A stretch of DNA of 38,494 bases from Bacteroidota bacterium (lineage in GTDB: Bacteria; Bacteroidota; Bacteroidia; Chitinophagales; Saprospiraceae): NCBI GenBank assembly GCA_963169325.1, contig CAUJEY010000333.1:1-38494 (forward strand), written 5' to 3'. The translations under genes were made by a program, and so were the position numbers. Below the pieces are notes generated by a model, which had not been told where the DNA came from, did no database searches, and saw only the letters and a program-made list of their open reading frames with translations. This document shows, piece after piece, positions 17,451 through 24,840 of this stretch (the stretch's first letter is position 1; each line of letters starts with the position of its first letter).

Positions 17451-17524
17451 TTTGTGTAAATTTTACGCAAATAACTTGCATTACAAAATCATGCACCCTT
17501 ATATTTGCGTTATAATTACACAAA
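17451..17524 (+). promoter_or_regulatory. Promoter with two 21-bp dyads, candidate NrtR operators
   Basis: Site A (17451-17471) and site B (17504-17524) share half-sites TTTGYGTWA facing WTWACRCAAA, with one or two mismatches between arms. Their centres are 53 bp apart, five helical turns. The -7 box TATATTTG (17500-17507) is perfect, and CTTG at 17475-17478 fits a -33 box with a 21-nt spacer. Site B overlaps the -7 box and start point, so a bound repressor would block transcription of the SPFH gene and those after it. Confidence 0.65.
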
Positions 17525-17575
17525 TTAAAAAGCCGGCAGCATAACAACCGGTTTGTAACGTAAATTTTAAAACCC

Positions 17576-18598
17576 ATGTTCGGAATCCGGTATGCCCAGT
17601 TCGATGCCATGACGCACGTTTTACACTACCAAAACGGCAAAATTTCCCGGGAAGGCCGCGGCCTGTCCTTTTTCTACTTCGCCCCCACCAGTTCGATTGT
17701 AGCCATCCCAATCAGCAGCAACGACCTGCCATTTATCTTCAGCGAAACCACCGGGGATTACCAGACGGTCAACATCCAGGGACAAATCACCTACAAAGTG
17801 GGCGACCCGAAGGTATTGGCCGATATACTCGACTTCACCGTCGACGGCAACGGCCATTACAAAAAGAACGATATGGAAAAACTGAACCAGCGCATCGTCA
17901 ACGAAGCGCAAACAGCCATCTCGTCTTTTATTCACGGTATCAAACTAAAAGAGGCCATCCGCTCCGCAAAAACCATTGAAACCAGAATATCGGAAGGTTT
18001 ATTCAATTCGCAGGCGATCAAAATGCTGGGCATCGATATTCTCGGCGCCAGCATCCTGGCCATTCATGCCACACCGGAAATGACTCGCGCCCTGGAAACG
18101 GAAACACGCGAAAAACTGCAACAAGAGGCCGATCAGGCCATTTATGAACGCCGGAATTTTGCGGTGGAACAAGAGCGCGTCATCAAAGAAAGCGAACTGA
18201 ACACAGAAATCGCCGTAGAAGAAAAGCGCAAACAAATAGCCGAAAAACAAACGGAACTGAAAGTTCAGGAAGCAGAAAGCGACCGAAAACTGAGAGAAAT
18301 GCAGGTTCAGGCGGATATTTCGGTTGAAAACCAGCGTAAATCATTCCTCGAACAAAAAACCGCCAACGACAGGCTTGAAGCCGAGACCCAAGGCTACACG
18401 ATAGAAGCCATGCTCAAACCATACCGCGATATGGACTGGAAAACACTGACGGCCCTCCAAAACAACGCCGACCCCAAAATGAACATCGCCCTGGCCTTCC
18501 GGCAATTAGGCGAAAATGCGGGAAAAATCGGCAACCTGAACATCAGTCCCGACCTGTTGGAAACCCTGCTGAGTGATACGAAAACGACCAAACGATGA
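17576..18598 (+). CDS. SPFH/band-7 domain protein
   Basis: The 340-residue protein begins with an SPFH-like domain (about 10-190, including DYQTVNIQGQITYKVGDPK) and continues as a charged coiled coil (about 190-280, rich in E, K, R and Q). I see no membrane helix or signal peptide. SPFH proteins form ring or cage oligomers, often at membranes. Its stop overlaps the start of the NAD kinase-like gene by 4 bp (ATGA), so the two are translationally coupled. The link between an SPFH protein and NAD enzymes is unexplained; a scaffold role is inference. Confidence 0.85.
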   Translation: MFGIRYAQFDAMTHVLHYQNGKISREGRGLSFFYFAPTSSIVAIPISSNDLPFIFSETTGDYQTVNIQGQITYKVGDPKVLADILDFTVDGNGHYKKNDMEKLNQRIVNEAQTAISSFIHGIKLKEAIRSAKTIETRISEGLFNSQAIKMLGIDILGASILAIHATPEMTRALETETREKLQQEADQAIYERRNFAVEQERVIKESELNTEIAVEEKRKQIAEKQTELKVQEAESDRKLREMQVQADISVENQRKSFLEQKTANDRLEAETQGYTIEAMLKPYRDMDWKTLTALQNNADPKMNIALAFRQLGENAGKIGNLNISPDLLETLLSDTKTTKR

Positions 18599-19521
18599 AA
18601 CCCGAATATGCCATTATCGTAAAAAACAAAACAAGGCTGGAGTCGCTGATCGAACGGTTCAATACGAAAGCGCAGGCTAAGTTTTATATTGAGCGGATGG
18701 GCGGCGATTTCGAGGATTACGTATCGGAGCATGAGACGTTCCAACAATCGCTTGCCTCGGTGCAAATGCAGTTGACCCGGGCAATGAAACACAAGATTGT
18801 GGAAAGGCATTTCTTGCCTTCTTATATCTTTTCTGAAAAAAACATAATCGTCGTGATCGGACAGGATGGTTTGGTGGCCAACACGGCCAAATACTCAAAA
18901 GGTTTGCCGATTATCGCCGTAAACCCCGACAAACAACGCTACGACGGCGTTTTGCTCCCCTTCGACCCGTCGGATTTTTTGATGGGCGTGGAACAGGTGC
19001 TGCGCAACGAACCGCAGATAAAAGTTGCCCGGTTCGCGGAAGCGCGCCTGAACGACGGGCAACGTTTGTTGGCGTTCAACGACCTGTTTATCGGCGCCGC
19101 TTCGCATGTTTCCGCGCGGTACGGCATTTCGTTTAACAAAAAAACAGAAGAACACTCATCGAGCGGCATCATCGTATCCACTCAAGCCGGTTCCACCGGT
19201 TGGCTCAGTTCTGTTTTTAACATGGCTTACGGCGTAACCGGCCTGTTCAGTAAAAACAAAAACATCAAAAAGCCGGCGCTGGCGGACAACGAGTTGCTGT
19301 TTGCGGTGCGCGAACCCTATATCAGCGTGCGGACGCAGGGCGATATCGTAGCCGGCATCCTTCGCGGCAACACACGCCTCCATCTGCAATCGTTCATGCC
19401 CGCCAACGGTGTGATCTTCAGCGATGGCATTGAAAATGATTTTTTACCGTTCAACAGCGGGGCGATTGCGAGTATCGGTCTGGCGGAAGAAACGGCGCAA
19501 TTAGTGCAGATAACAAACTAA
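18595..19521 (+). CDS. NAD kinase-like protein
   Basis: NAD kinases phosphorylate NAD to NADP. The 308-residue protein carries a variant of the signature: GQDG at 89-92 replaces GGDG, keeping the key Asp (D91). It also has FND at 161-163, where family members have Asn-Glu/Asp, and STQAGSTGW at 195-203 in place of TPTGSTAY. An N-terminal extension of about 75 residues precedes the nucleotide-binding fold. It overlaps the SPFH gene by 4 bp. Its stop is 1 nt before a remnant of the PRPP synthetase start, showing that the PRPP synthetase gene once followed directly. Activity is likely but the altered signature leaves room for another substrate. Confidence 0.8.
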   Translation: MKPEYAIIVKNKTRLESLIERFNTKAQAKFYIERMGGDFEDYVSEHETFQQSLASVQMQLTRAMKHKIVERHFLPSYIFSEKNIIVVIGQDGLVANTAKYSKGLPIIAVNPDKQRYDGVLLPFDPSDFLMGVEQVLRNEPQIKVARFAEARLNDGQRLLAFNDLFIGAASHVSARYGISFNKKTEEHSSSGIIVSTQAGSTGWLSSVFNMAYGVTGLFSKNKNIKKPALADNELLFAVREPYISVRTQGDIVAGILRGNTRLHLQSFMPANGVIFSDGIENDFLPFNSGAIASIGLAEETAQLVQITN

Positions 19522-19551
19522 AATGAAATACTTGAATCTCTCCCCTACCCT
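19522..19551 (+). repeat. 30-bp direct repeat, left copy
   Basis: This is identical to 21180-21209 and includes the PRPP synthetase start codon. The copies flank a segment of about 1.63 kb that carries the AT-rich DUF2971 gene. Confidence 0.9.
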
Positions 19552-19621
19552 GTCGCTACAACTTGCTGTCGAGCGTCTTAGACGCGATGACGAATATTTT
19601 GGCGGACTTTGTCCGCTTTAG
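19523..19621 (+). pseudogene. 5' remnant of the PRPP synthetase gene
   Basis: Bases 19522-19551 are identical to 21180-21209, which contain the start of the intact gene. After the first nine codons the remnant diverges and runs to a stop at 19621. It marks the left edge of the DUF2971 insertion. Confidence 0.75.
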
Positions 19622-19683
19622 CATTCAAAAGGCGGGCAATGCCCGTTAAACATTCGTCATCGCGTCTAAGACGCTCGACAGCA
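19564..19683. repeat. 32-bp perfect inverted repeat with two inner hairpins
   Basis: Arms 19564-19595 and 19652-19683 are perfect complements built around GCGTCTTAGACGC. Inside are GCGGACTTTGTCCGC and GCGGGCAATGCCCG, each a small hairpin. A decayed relative lacking the left arm is at 24640-24787, so this is a dispersed palindromic element (REP- or MITE-like). Confidence 0.85.
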
Positions 19684-19752
19684 GGTGTTAACGATTGTAA
19701 TTATTTGTTTTGCTCATTTCTTTTTTTACACCAAAAAAATTATTAAACAAAG

Positions 19753-20874
19753 ATGGAACTTCCAAATCGTTTATACAAATACCAATCATTATCTATACAA
19801 TCTTTAAAAAATTTAAAAAGAAATTGTATATACTTTAACGACCCTAATAATTTTAATGACCCATATGATACAACTCAAAAAATTGAAGTTGAAAATATCA
19901 ATACTGAAATAGTAAAACACTTCATACCTGCTACTCAGGGCAATGCACAATTGACAAAATTGATTGACAAATTGGAAGAAGACTCAATATCTAAAGAAGA
20001 ACTAATCGAATTGATTTTAGCGTGTTCCATTTTTTCAGCATCTTTTTATGAAGAAGTAATCCAAAATTTAGGATTAGCCGCAAATACCACTCTAAACGAG
20101 ATGGGTTCAAAAATAAGAGACCTAAGTTTAAATTTTGAAAAAATTAAAGAGGTGACAAAACAGTCATTATTTTCGAATGTAAGAAAAATGATAAACAATG
20201 TATTAGAAACGGAAAGGGGGGAATTATTTAAAAACATTGGAGTAGCATGTTTTTCTGAAAAATGTGATGATATACTTATGTGGTCATATTATACAGATGG
20301 TCACAAAGGGTTTTGCCTAGAATTTGATACGTCTTATGAGCCATTCAATAAATCTCATAAGGTAGAATATGTACCTAATTCTATAAAAGTAGATCCAATT
20401 AAAGTCTTATTTGAAGAAAACAATCATGGATATATTATAGAATCTTATTTGGCTACAAAGTATATCGATTGGAAACATGAACAAGAATGGCGTGTAATCC
20501 ATAAAGAGAAAAATAAGGAATATATATACAAACCAAATGCCCTGTCAGGAGTGTATTTCGGCGCGAAAATAGATTTTACTGACCTTGAGATAATATCACT
20601 TATTGTTAAAGGCCAAAACCCGAATGCTAAGTTTTATAGAATGAAAAAAATTCCAGGAGAATTTAAGGTAATTAGGGAAGAAATTAGTTACGCATCTTTT
20701 CAAGAAGCTAAGGTTTTGGTATGCAATCAAATCGAATCATATTTAAAATCAGGAATCACAGACATAAAAACCCTTTTAAATTATATTAAAATCCCAGCAA
20801 GTGAGGAGCAAAAGATTACAATAATTGAAGCCATTTTGGATGATATAAAGTTAAAAAAAGAAGGAAGAAAATAA
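19753..20874 (+). CDS. DUF2971 family protein
   Basis: The 373-residue protein has LYKYQS and IYFNDPNNFNDPYD at the N-terminus, then CFSEKCDDILMWSYYTDGHKGFCLEFD (about 167-193) and DWKHEQEWRVI (about 237-247). These are the conserved parts of DUF2971, a family of unknown biochemistry often found in defence or accessory islands. The middle is a helical insert. The gene is very AT-rich and sits inside the NAD operon between duplicated copies of the PRPP synthetase start, so it is a late arrival. It has no partner and its own short leader. A role in phage defence is inference from family context only. Confidence 0.8.
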   Translation: MELPNRLYKYQSLSIQSLKNLKRNCIYFNDPNNFNDPYDTTQKIEVENINTEIVKHFIPATQGNAQLTKLIDKLEEDSISKEELIELILACSIFSASFYEEVIQNLGLAANTTLNEMGSKIRDLSLNFEKIKEVTKQSLFSNVRKMINNVLETERGELFKNIGVACFSEKCDDILMWSYYTDGHKGFCLEFDTSYEPFNKSHKVEYVPNSIKVDPIKVLFEENNHGYIIESYLATKYIDWKHEQEWRVIHKEKNKEYIYKPNALSGVYFGAKIDFTDLEIISLIVKGQNPNAKFYRMKKIPGEFKVIREEISYASFQEAKVLVCNQIESYLKSGITDIKTLLNYIKIPASEEQKITIIEAILDDIKLKKEGRK

Positions 20875-20917
20875 TTTTTTATACAAATTCATATAAAAAA
20901 CCGATTACATACCTCTT

Positions 20918-21089
20918 CAGTTTCCTCGCTTCGCTCGGAATGACAGTCTTCTCAGATTAACTATCCATCGGATTTCTCGCTGCGCTCGAAATATTAAAAG
21001 CGTCCCCGGTAAATTTCGAGCGCAGCGAGAAATCAGGACGAAGATATACACTAAAACACGCTGTCATTCCGAGCGCAGCGAGGAAACTG
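20918..21089. repeat. Two-level nested inverted repeat (GAGCGCAGCGAG type)
   Basis: The outer arms 20918-20946 and 21061-21089 match with one mismatch. The inner arms 20971-20992 and 21013-21034 match perfectly. Both contain variants of the word GAGCGCAGCGAG, a word familiar from Bacteroidota intergenic repeats. It lies at the 3' side of the inserted DUF2971 gene. Confidence 0.85.
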
Positions 21090-21190
21090 GATATTGAATA
21101 AGACAACAACATACTATCCAAAATAATGAAATACCCAAACTGAATCTTGAATAAAATAAAACAACATACTATCCAAAACAATGAAATACT
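21085..21190 (+). repeat. Tandem duplicate of the PRPP synthetase leader
   Basis: A unit containing AACAACATACTATCC, then AATGAAATAC, occurs twice (about 21103-21134 and 21159-21190). The second copy ends in the true start codon at 21181. With 19523, ATGAAATAC occurs three times around the insertion, suggesting repeated slippage or recombination there. Confidence 0.65.
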
Positions 21191-22035
21191 TGAATCTCTC
21201 CCCTACCCTCTCTCCCCAGCCCGCAATCCCGTACGAAACCTTCGTTTTCAACGGCGGCGAACCGCATATCAAAATCGCCCCTAATGTACTTGAAACTCCG
21301 GATCGTGCCCCCGTATGCATCACCCTGCAAGCACGCAGCAGCAACGATGTACTGCTTGCCCTGCTGGCCTGCGAAGCCCTGAAACGTATGGGCGTCCGGG
21401 AGGCGGAACTATTCATTCCCTATTTCCCGGCGGCACGGCAAGACCGGGTGATGGTGCCCGGCGAACCACTCAGCGTAAAAGTGTATGCCGGCCTGATCAA
21501 CGCCGCCGGGTTCAGCCGGGTGACGGTTTTCGACGCACACTCTGAAGTAACGCCGGCTCTGCTCGACCGTTGTCAGGCCGTAAACAATCACCGGTTTATA
21601 GGACAGATCATAGCAGAACTTCCGGATGCAAAAGATTTAACCCTCGTGGCGCCCGATGCCGGCTCGGCCAAAAAAATCCATCACCTGGCGGGCGCCCTGA
21701 ATTGGGATCGCGTGGTGCAATGCGATAAGGTCCGCGATGTAAACACCGGCCAACTTTCCGGCGCGCAGGTTTTTGCCGACGACCTGGCCGGCGCCGATTG
21801 TTTGATCGTGGACGATATCTGCGACGGCGGGGGCACATTTATCGCACTCGCTGCGGCCCTTCGGGCCAAAAACGCGGGCCGGTTAAATCTGGCCGTCAGT
21901 CATGGTATTTTCAGCAAAGGCACGGAGGTGTTGGCCGCCCATTTCGACCGGGTGTTTACCACAAATTCCTTCTTCAATGGGGTGGAAACAACGCAAGTCC
22001 GGGTGATGCAATTCGAATCCACTTTATCCTTTTAA
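21181..22035 (+). CDS. Short ribose-phosphate pyrophosphokinase (PRPP synthetase)
   Basis: The enzyme makes PRPP from ribose 5-phosphate and ATP. The 284-residue protein has the flexible-loop text YFPAARQDRV (81-90), FDAHS (117-121) and the PRPP-binding loop IVDDICDGGGTF (209-220). It is shorter than housekeeping Prs (about 310) and resembles the versions paired with NAMPT in NAD salvage loci and phage NAD-restoring operons. It precedes the HAD/deoxyribosyltransferase gene by 10 bp and supplies PRPP for NAMPT. The DUF2971 insertion separated it from the upstream operon, and the duplicated start restored the frame. It may now need its own promoter. Confidence 0.9.
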   Translation: MKYLNLSPTLSPQPAIPYETFVFNGGEPHIKIAPNVLETPDRAPVCITLQARSSNDVLLALLACEALKRMGVREAELFIPYFPAARQDRVMVPGEPLSVKVYAGLINAAGFSRVTVFDAHSEVTPALLDRCQAVNNHRFIGQIIAELPDAKDLTLVAPDAGSAKKIHHLAGALNWDRVVQCDKVRDVNTGQLSGAQVFADDLAGADCLIVDDICDGGGTFIALAAALRAKNAGRLNLAVSHGIFSKGTEVLAAHFDRVFTTNSFFNGVETTQVRVMQFESTLSF

Positions 22036-22045
22036 ACGGCGCTTA

Positions 22046-22828
22046 ATGCAACACCATTTCCTTCAACCTGAGAACAGTTTCCAACGCCTGTTGAGTGAAT
22101 ACCAGCGTTACGGTTCTATCGTGGTAGCAGTAGATTTTGATAATACGCTCTATGATTATCACAAAACCGGCCTGGATTGCAGCGAAATCATCGGTTTGGT
22201 ACGCCGGCTAAAAAGTATTGGTTGCATCATCGCGCTCTGGACGGCTTCTGAAGACACCGGTCTGATCGTGGGCTACTGTGCAGAACAAAACATTGAATAC
22301 GACCTCCTGAATGAAAATCCGGCTTTTTTCCAATCGCCCAGTCGCAAAATCTATTACAACGAACTGCTGGACGACCGGGCCGGAATGACGGAGAGTTTTC
22401 AGCGGTTGAGCCGTTTATACCGGACGGTGACCCGGCAAACAACCCGCAAGGTTTTTCTCGGCGGCACCTGCAATGGTTCCCTGTGGCGCGACGCGTTGAT
22501 TCCGTTACTGAATATAGATTATTTCAATCCTGTAACAGAAAAATGGAGCCCGGAACACCAAACAGAAGAACATCGGCAACGGGAAATTTGCGACTACTGC
22601 CTGTACACCATAACGCCCAAAATGACCGGCGTTTTTTCTATCGCCGAAGTAGTGGAAGACAGCATCAAACATCCGGAAAAGACCGTGCTTTGCCTGCTGG
22701 AACAAGATGCCGGAGAGCAGTTCTCCGAACACCAGTGGAAAAGCCTGGTAGCAACCGCGCAATTGGTAAAACAGAACGGAGCCCCTGTTTTTTATTCCCT
22801 TGCCGACGTCGCAGCAAATCTGAAATAA
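22046..22828 (+). CDS. HAD-like / nucleoside 2-deoxyribosyltransferase-like fusion
   Basis: The 260-residue protein joins two domains. Residues about 24-110 form a HAD-like phosphohydrolase core with VDFDNTLYD (D30, D32) and the LWTASED segment. Residues about 135-260 match the Nuc_deoxyri_tr2 family: KVFLGGTCNGSLWR, YFNPVTEKW, ICDYCLYTITPKMTGVFSIAEVVEDS. That fold cleaves or transfers N-glycosidic bonds. The gene lies between PRPP synthetase and NAMPT, so a task in nucleotide or nicotinamide nucleoside turnover (dephosphorylation, then base removal) is plausible but inferred. I know no named gene for this fusion. Confidence 0.75.
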   Translation: MQHHFLQPENSFQRLLSEYQRYGSIVVAVDFDNTLYDYHKTGLDCSEIIGLVRRLKSIGCIIALWTASEDTGLIVGYCAEQNIEYDLLNENPAFFQSPSRKIYYNELLDDRAGMTESFQRLSRLYRTVTRQTTRKVFLGGTCNGSLWRDALIPLLNIDYFNPVTEKWSPEHQTEEHRQREICDYCLYTITPKMTGVFSIAEVVEDSIKHPEKTVLCLLEQDAGEQFSEHQWKSLVATAQLVKQNGAPVFYSLADVAANLK

Positions 22829-22854
22829 TTCTCCCATCAGCACCACCCAATCTG

Positions 22855-22955
22855 CCATAACCTCAAACCAGAAACCTTCAAACCAGAAACCCCCAAACCT
22901 CCAAACCCCCAAACCCCCAAACCCCAAACCCCCAAACCTTCAAACCTTCCAACCT
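22855..22955 (+). repeat. CCAAAC tandem repeat, G-quadruplex-capable on the minus strand
   Basis: More than ten units of CCCCCAAA / CCTTCAAA / CCAGAAA lie between the HAD fusion and NAMPT genes, ending 11 nt before the NAMPT start. The minus strand reads GGGGGTTTGGGG repeatedly, enough G-tracts for a quadruplex. The gap (137 bp) has no gene. Confidence 0.75.
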
Positions 22956-22965
22956 AAAAAAAAGC

Positions 22966-24426
22966 ATGAACCCGATCCATCTTTCCGACGGCTACAAAGT
23001 AGACCACCGCAGTCAATACCCCGACGGCACCACCCTGGTGTACGCCAACCTCACTCCCCGCAAGAGCCGTATGCCCGGCGTGGAAACCGTGGTCTTTTTC
23101 GGCCTGCAATACGCGATAAAAAAGTACCTCATCGAGGACTACGACCGCTATTTCTTTACTCAACCCAAAGAAACGGTGTTGGCCAAATACAAACGCCGTA
23201 TCGAAACCTACCTCGGCCCCGGCGCCATTACGTACGAGCACATTGCCGCACTGCACGATTTGGGCTACCTGCCGCTCGAAATCCGCGCGCTCCCCGAAGG
23301 CACCCGGGTGCCCATGCGTGTGCCAATGTTTACCATCCACAATACCCTGCCGGAGTTTTTCTGGCTCACCAACTTCCTCGAAACCCTGCTCTCGGCCGCC
23401 CTATGGCTACCCTGCACCAGCGCCACCACGGCCGCCGAATACCGCAAAATGCTGGATAACTATGCCGCACAAACCGGCACCGACCCGGCTTTCATCGATT
23501 GGCAGGGCCACGACTTTAGTTTTCGCGGTATGGCCGGCGTGGAAGCCGCCGTACTGAGTGGCGCCGCGCACCTGCTGAGTTTTACGGGTACCGACTCTAT
23601 TCCCGCTATCGACCTGCTGGAGGAATACTACGGCGCCGATGCGGAACAGGAACTCGTTGGCGGCAGCGTACCCGCCACCGAACACTCCGTGATGTGTATG
23701 GGCATGCAGGACGACGAGATCGGCACCTTCCAGCGACTGATCACACAGGTGTATCCCCGGGGTATTGTGTCTATCGTGTCCGACACCTGGGATTTCTGGC
23801 AGGTGATCACCGGGTTTATGCCCCTGCTCAAAGAAACCGTCCTGGCCCGGGAAGGCAAAGTAGTCATCCGGCCCGACTCCGGCGACCCGGTACACATCAT
23901 CTGCGGCGATCCGGATGCGCCTGAGGGCAGTCCCGAGCATAAAGGCGCCGTGGCCTGCCTGTGGGACACCTTCGGCGGCAGCATCACCCCGCAGGGTTAC
24001 AAACTGCTCGATCCGCACATCGGAGTCATATACGGCGACAGCATCACGCTGGAGCGCTGCCGGGCGATATGCGAGGGCCTGATCGCGAAGGGTTTTGCCT
24101 CCGGCAATGTGGTGTTCGGTATCGGCTCTTATACTTATCAATATGTCACCCGCGACACCTTCGGTTTTGCCATGAAAGCCACCTACGGCGAGGTAAACGG
24201 CGAGGGCCGCGCCATCTTCAAAGACCCGAAAACCGACGACGGCGCCAAACGCAGCGCGCGCGGCCTGTTGCGGGTAGACCGGAACGCGGCCGGGGACTTG
24301 GTGCTGACGGATAATTGTACCTGGGCGGAAGCGGGCGGAGGGTTGCTGGAAGTGGTGTTTCGGGATGGGGCGATGGTGAAGGAACAGGGGTTGGGGGAGA
24401 TAAGGGGAAGGTTGATTGGTGGTTGA
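22966..24426 (+). CDS. nadV: Nicotinamide phosphoribosyltransferase (NAMPT / NadV)
   Basis: The enzyme joins nicotinamide and PRPP to give NMN, the first step of direct NAD salvage. The 486-residue length and motifs match NAMPT: R187 (SFRGM), D210 (FTGTD), the phosphorylated histidine H240 in PATEHSVM, and R302/D304 in IRPDSGDP. The text YKVDHRSQYPDGT near the N-terminus is typical. The PRPP source is the gene two positions upstream. Bacterial NAMPT genes are often carried in phages or mobile loci, but this copy has host-like composition. A C-rich repeat separates it from the previous gene. Confidence 0.95.
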   Translation: MNPIHLSDGYKVDHRSQYPDGTTLVYANLTPRKSRMPGVETVVFFGLQYAIKKYLIEDYDRYFFTQPKETVLAKYKRRIETYLGPGAITYEHIAALHDLGYLPLEIRALPEGTRVPMRVPMFTIHNTLPEFFWLTNFLETLLSAALWLPCTSATTAAEYRKMLDNYAAQTGTDPAFIDWQGHDFSFRGMAGVEAAVLSGAAHLLSFTGTDSIPAIDLLEEYYGADAEQELVGGSVPATEHSVMCMGMQDDEIGTFQRLITQVYPRGIVSIVSDTWDFWQVITGFMPLLKETVLAREGKVVIRPDSGDPVHIICGDPDAPEGSPEHKGAVACLWDTFGGSITPQGYKLLDPHIGVIYGDSITLERCRAICEGLIAKGFASGNVVFGIGSYTYQYVTRDTFGFAMKATYGEVNGEGRAIFKDPKTDDGAKRSARGLLRVDRNAAGDLVLTDNCTWAEAGGGLLEVVFRDGAMVKEQGLGEIRGRLIGG

Positions 24427-24427
24427 T

Positions 24428-24490
24428 TTTTCACCATGGAGGCACGGAGGCACGGAGGTAAGAGTTTTTTTTAGACAGGATTAAAAGGAT
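24428..24490 (+). repeat. GGAGGCACGGAGG dispersed repeat, copy 1
   Basis: The block TTCACCATGGAGGCACGGAG, followed by a T-run and TAGACAGGATT, recurs at 26760-26822 as TTCACCACGGAGGCACGGAG. The two copies align over about 60 bp. Here it starts just after the NAMPT stop codon. Confidence 0.7.
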
Positions 24491-24588
24491 TTAAGATTGC
24501 AGATTACATGATTTTTGATTTTTGATGTCACGGTACGCTCTACGCACATCAAAAATCAACAATCATGTAATCTGCAATCTTAAATCAA
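24488..24588. repeat. Inverted repeat with GATTTAAGATTGCAGATTAC arms
   Basis: The left arm (about 24488-24528) pairs with the right arm (about 24547-24588) with a small bulge. The arms contain GATTACATGATT and TGATTTTTGATG. The loop is GC-rich (ACGGTACGCTCTACG). It follows NAMPT and may be its terminator. Confidence 0.75.
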
Positions 24589-24639
24589 AAAAATAGAAAA
24601 CTGGGTGGAAATAAAGCATCTGAAAGTGCACATATATCC

Positions 24640-24787
24640 GCCGGACTTTGTCCGGAGCATTTGACAAATCTAAAAAATCAACGCGGGAACAAATGGTTCA
24701 ACTCAAATCATCCGCTTAAACATTCAAAAGGCTGACAATACCGCTCAAATATCCGTCATCGCGTCTAAGACGCTCGACAGCAGGGGA
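24640..24787 (+). repeat. Decayed second copy of the GCGTCTAAGACGC element
   Basis: It shares CGGACTTTGTCCG, CATTCAAAAGGC and CATCGCGTCTAAGACGCTCG in the same order as 19600-19683, but the left outer arm is missing and the middle has extra sequence. Together with the two repeats before it, this accounts for most of the 24427-24840 gap, in which I see no gene. Confidence 0.7.
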
Positions 24788-24840
24788 AACAGATTTTCAA
24801 TGTTGCAAAATCATTTCCGCTCTTCCATCGTTACCTCGCC

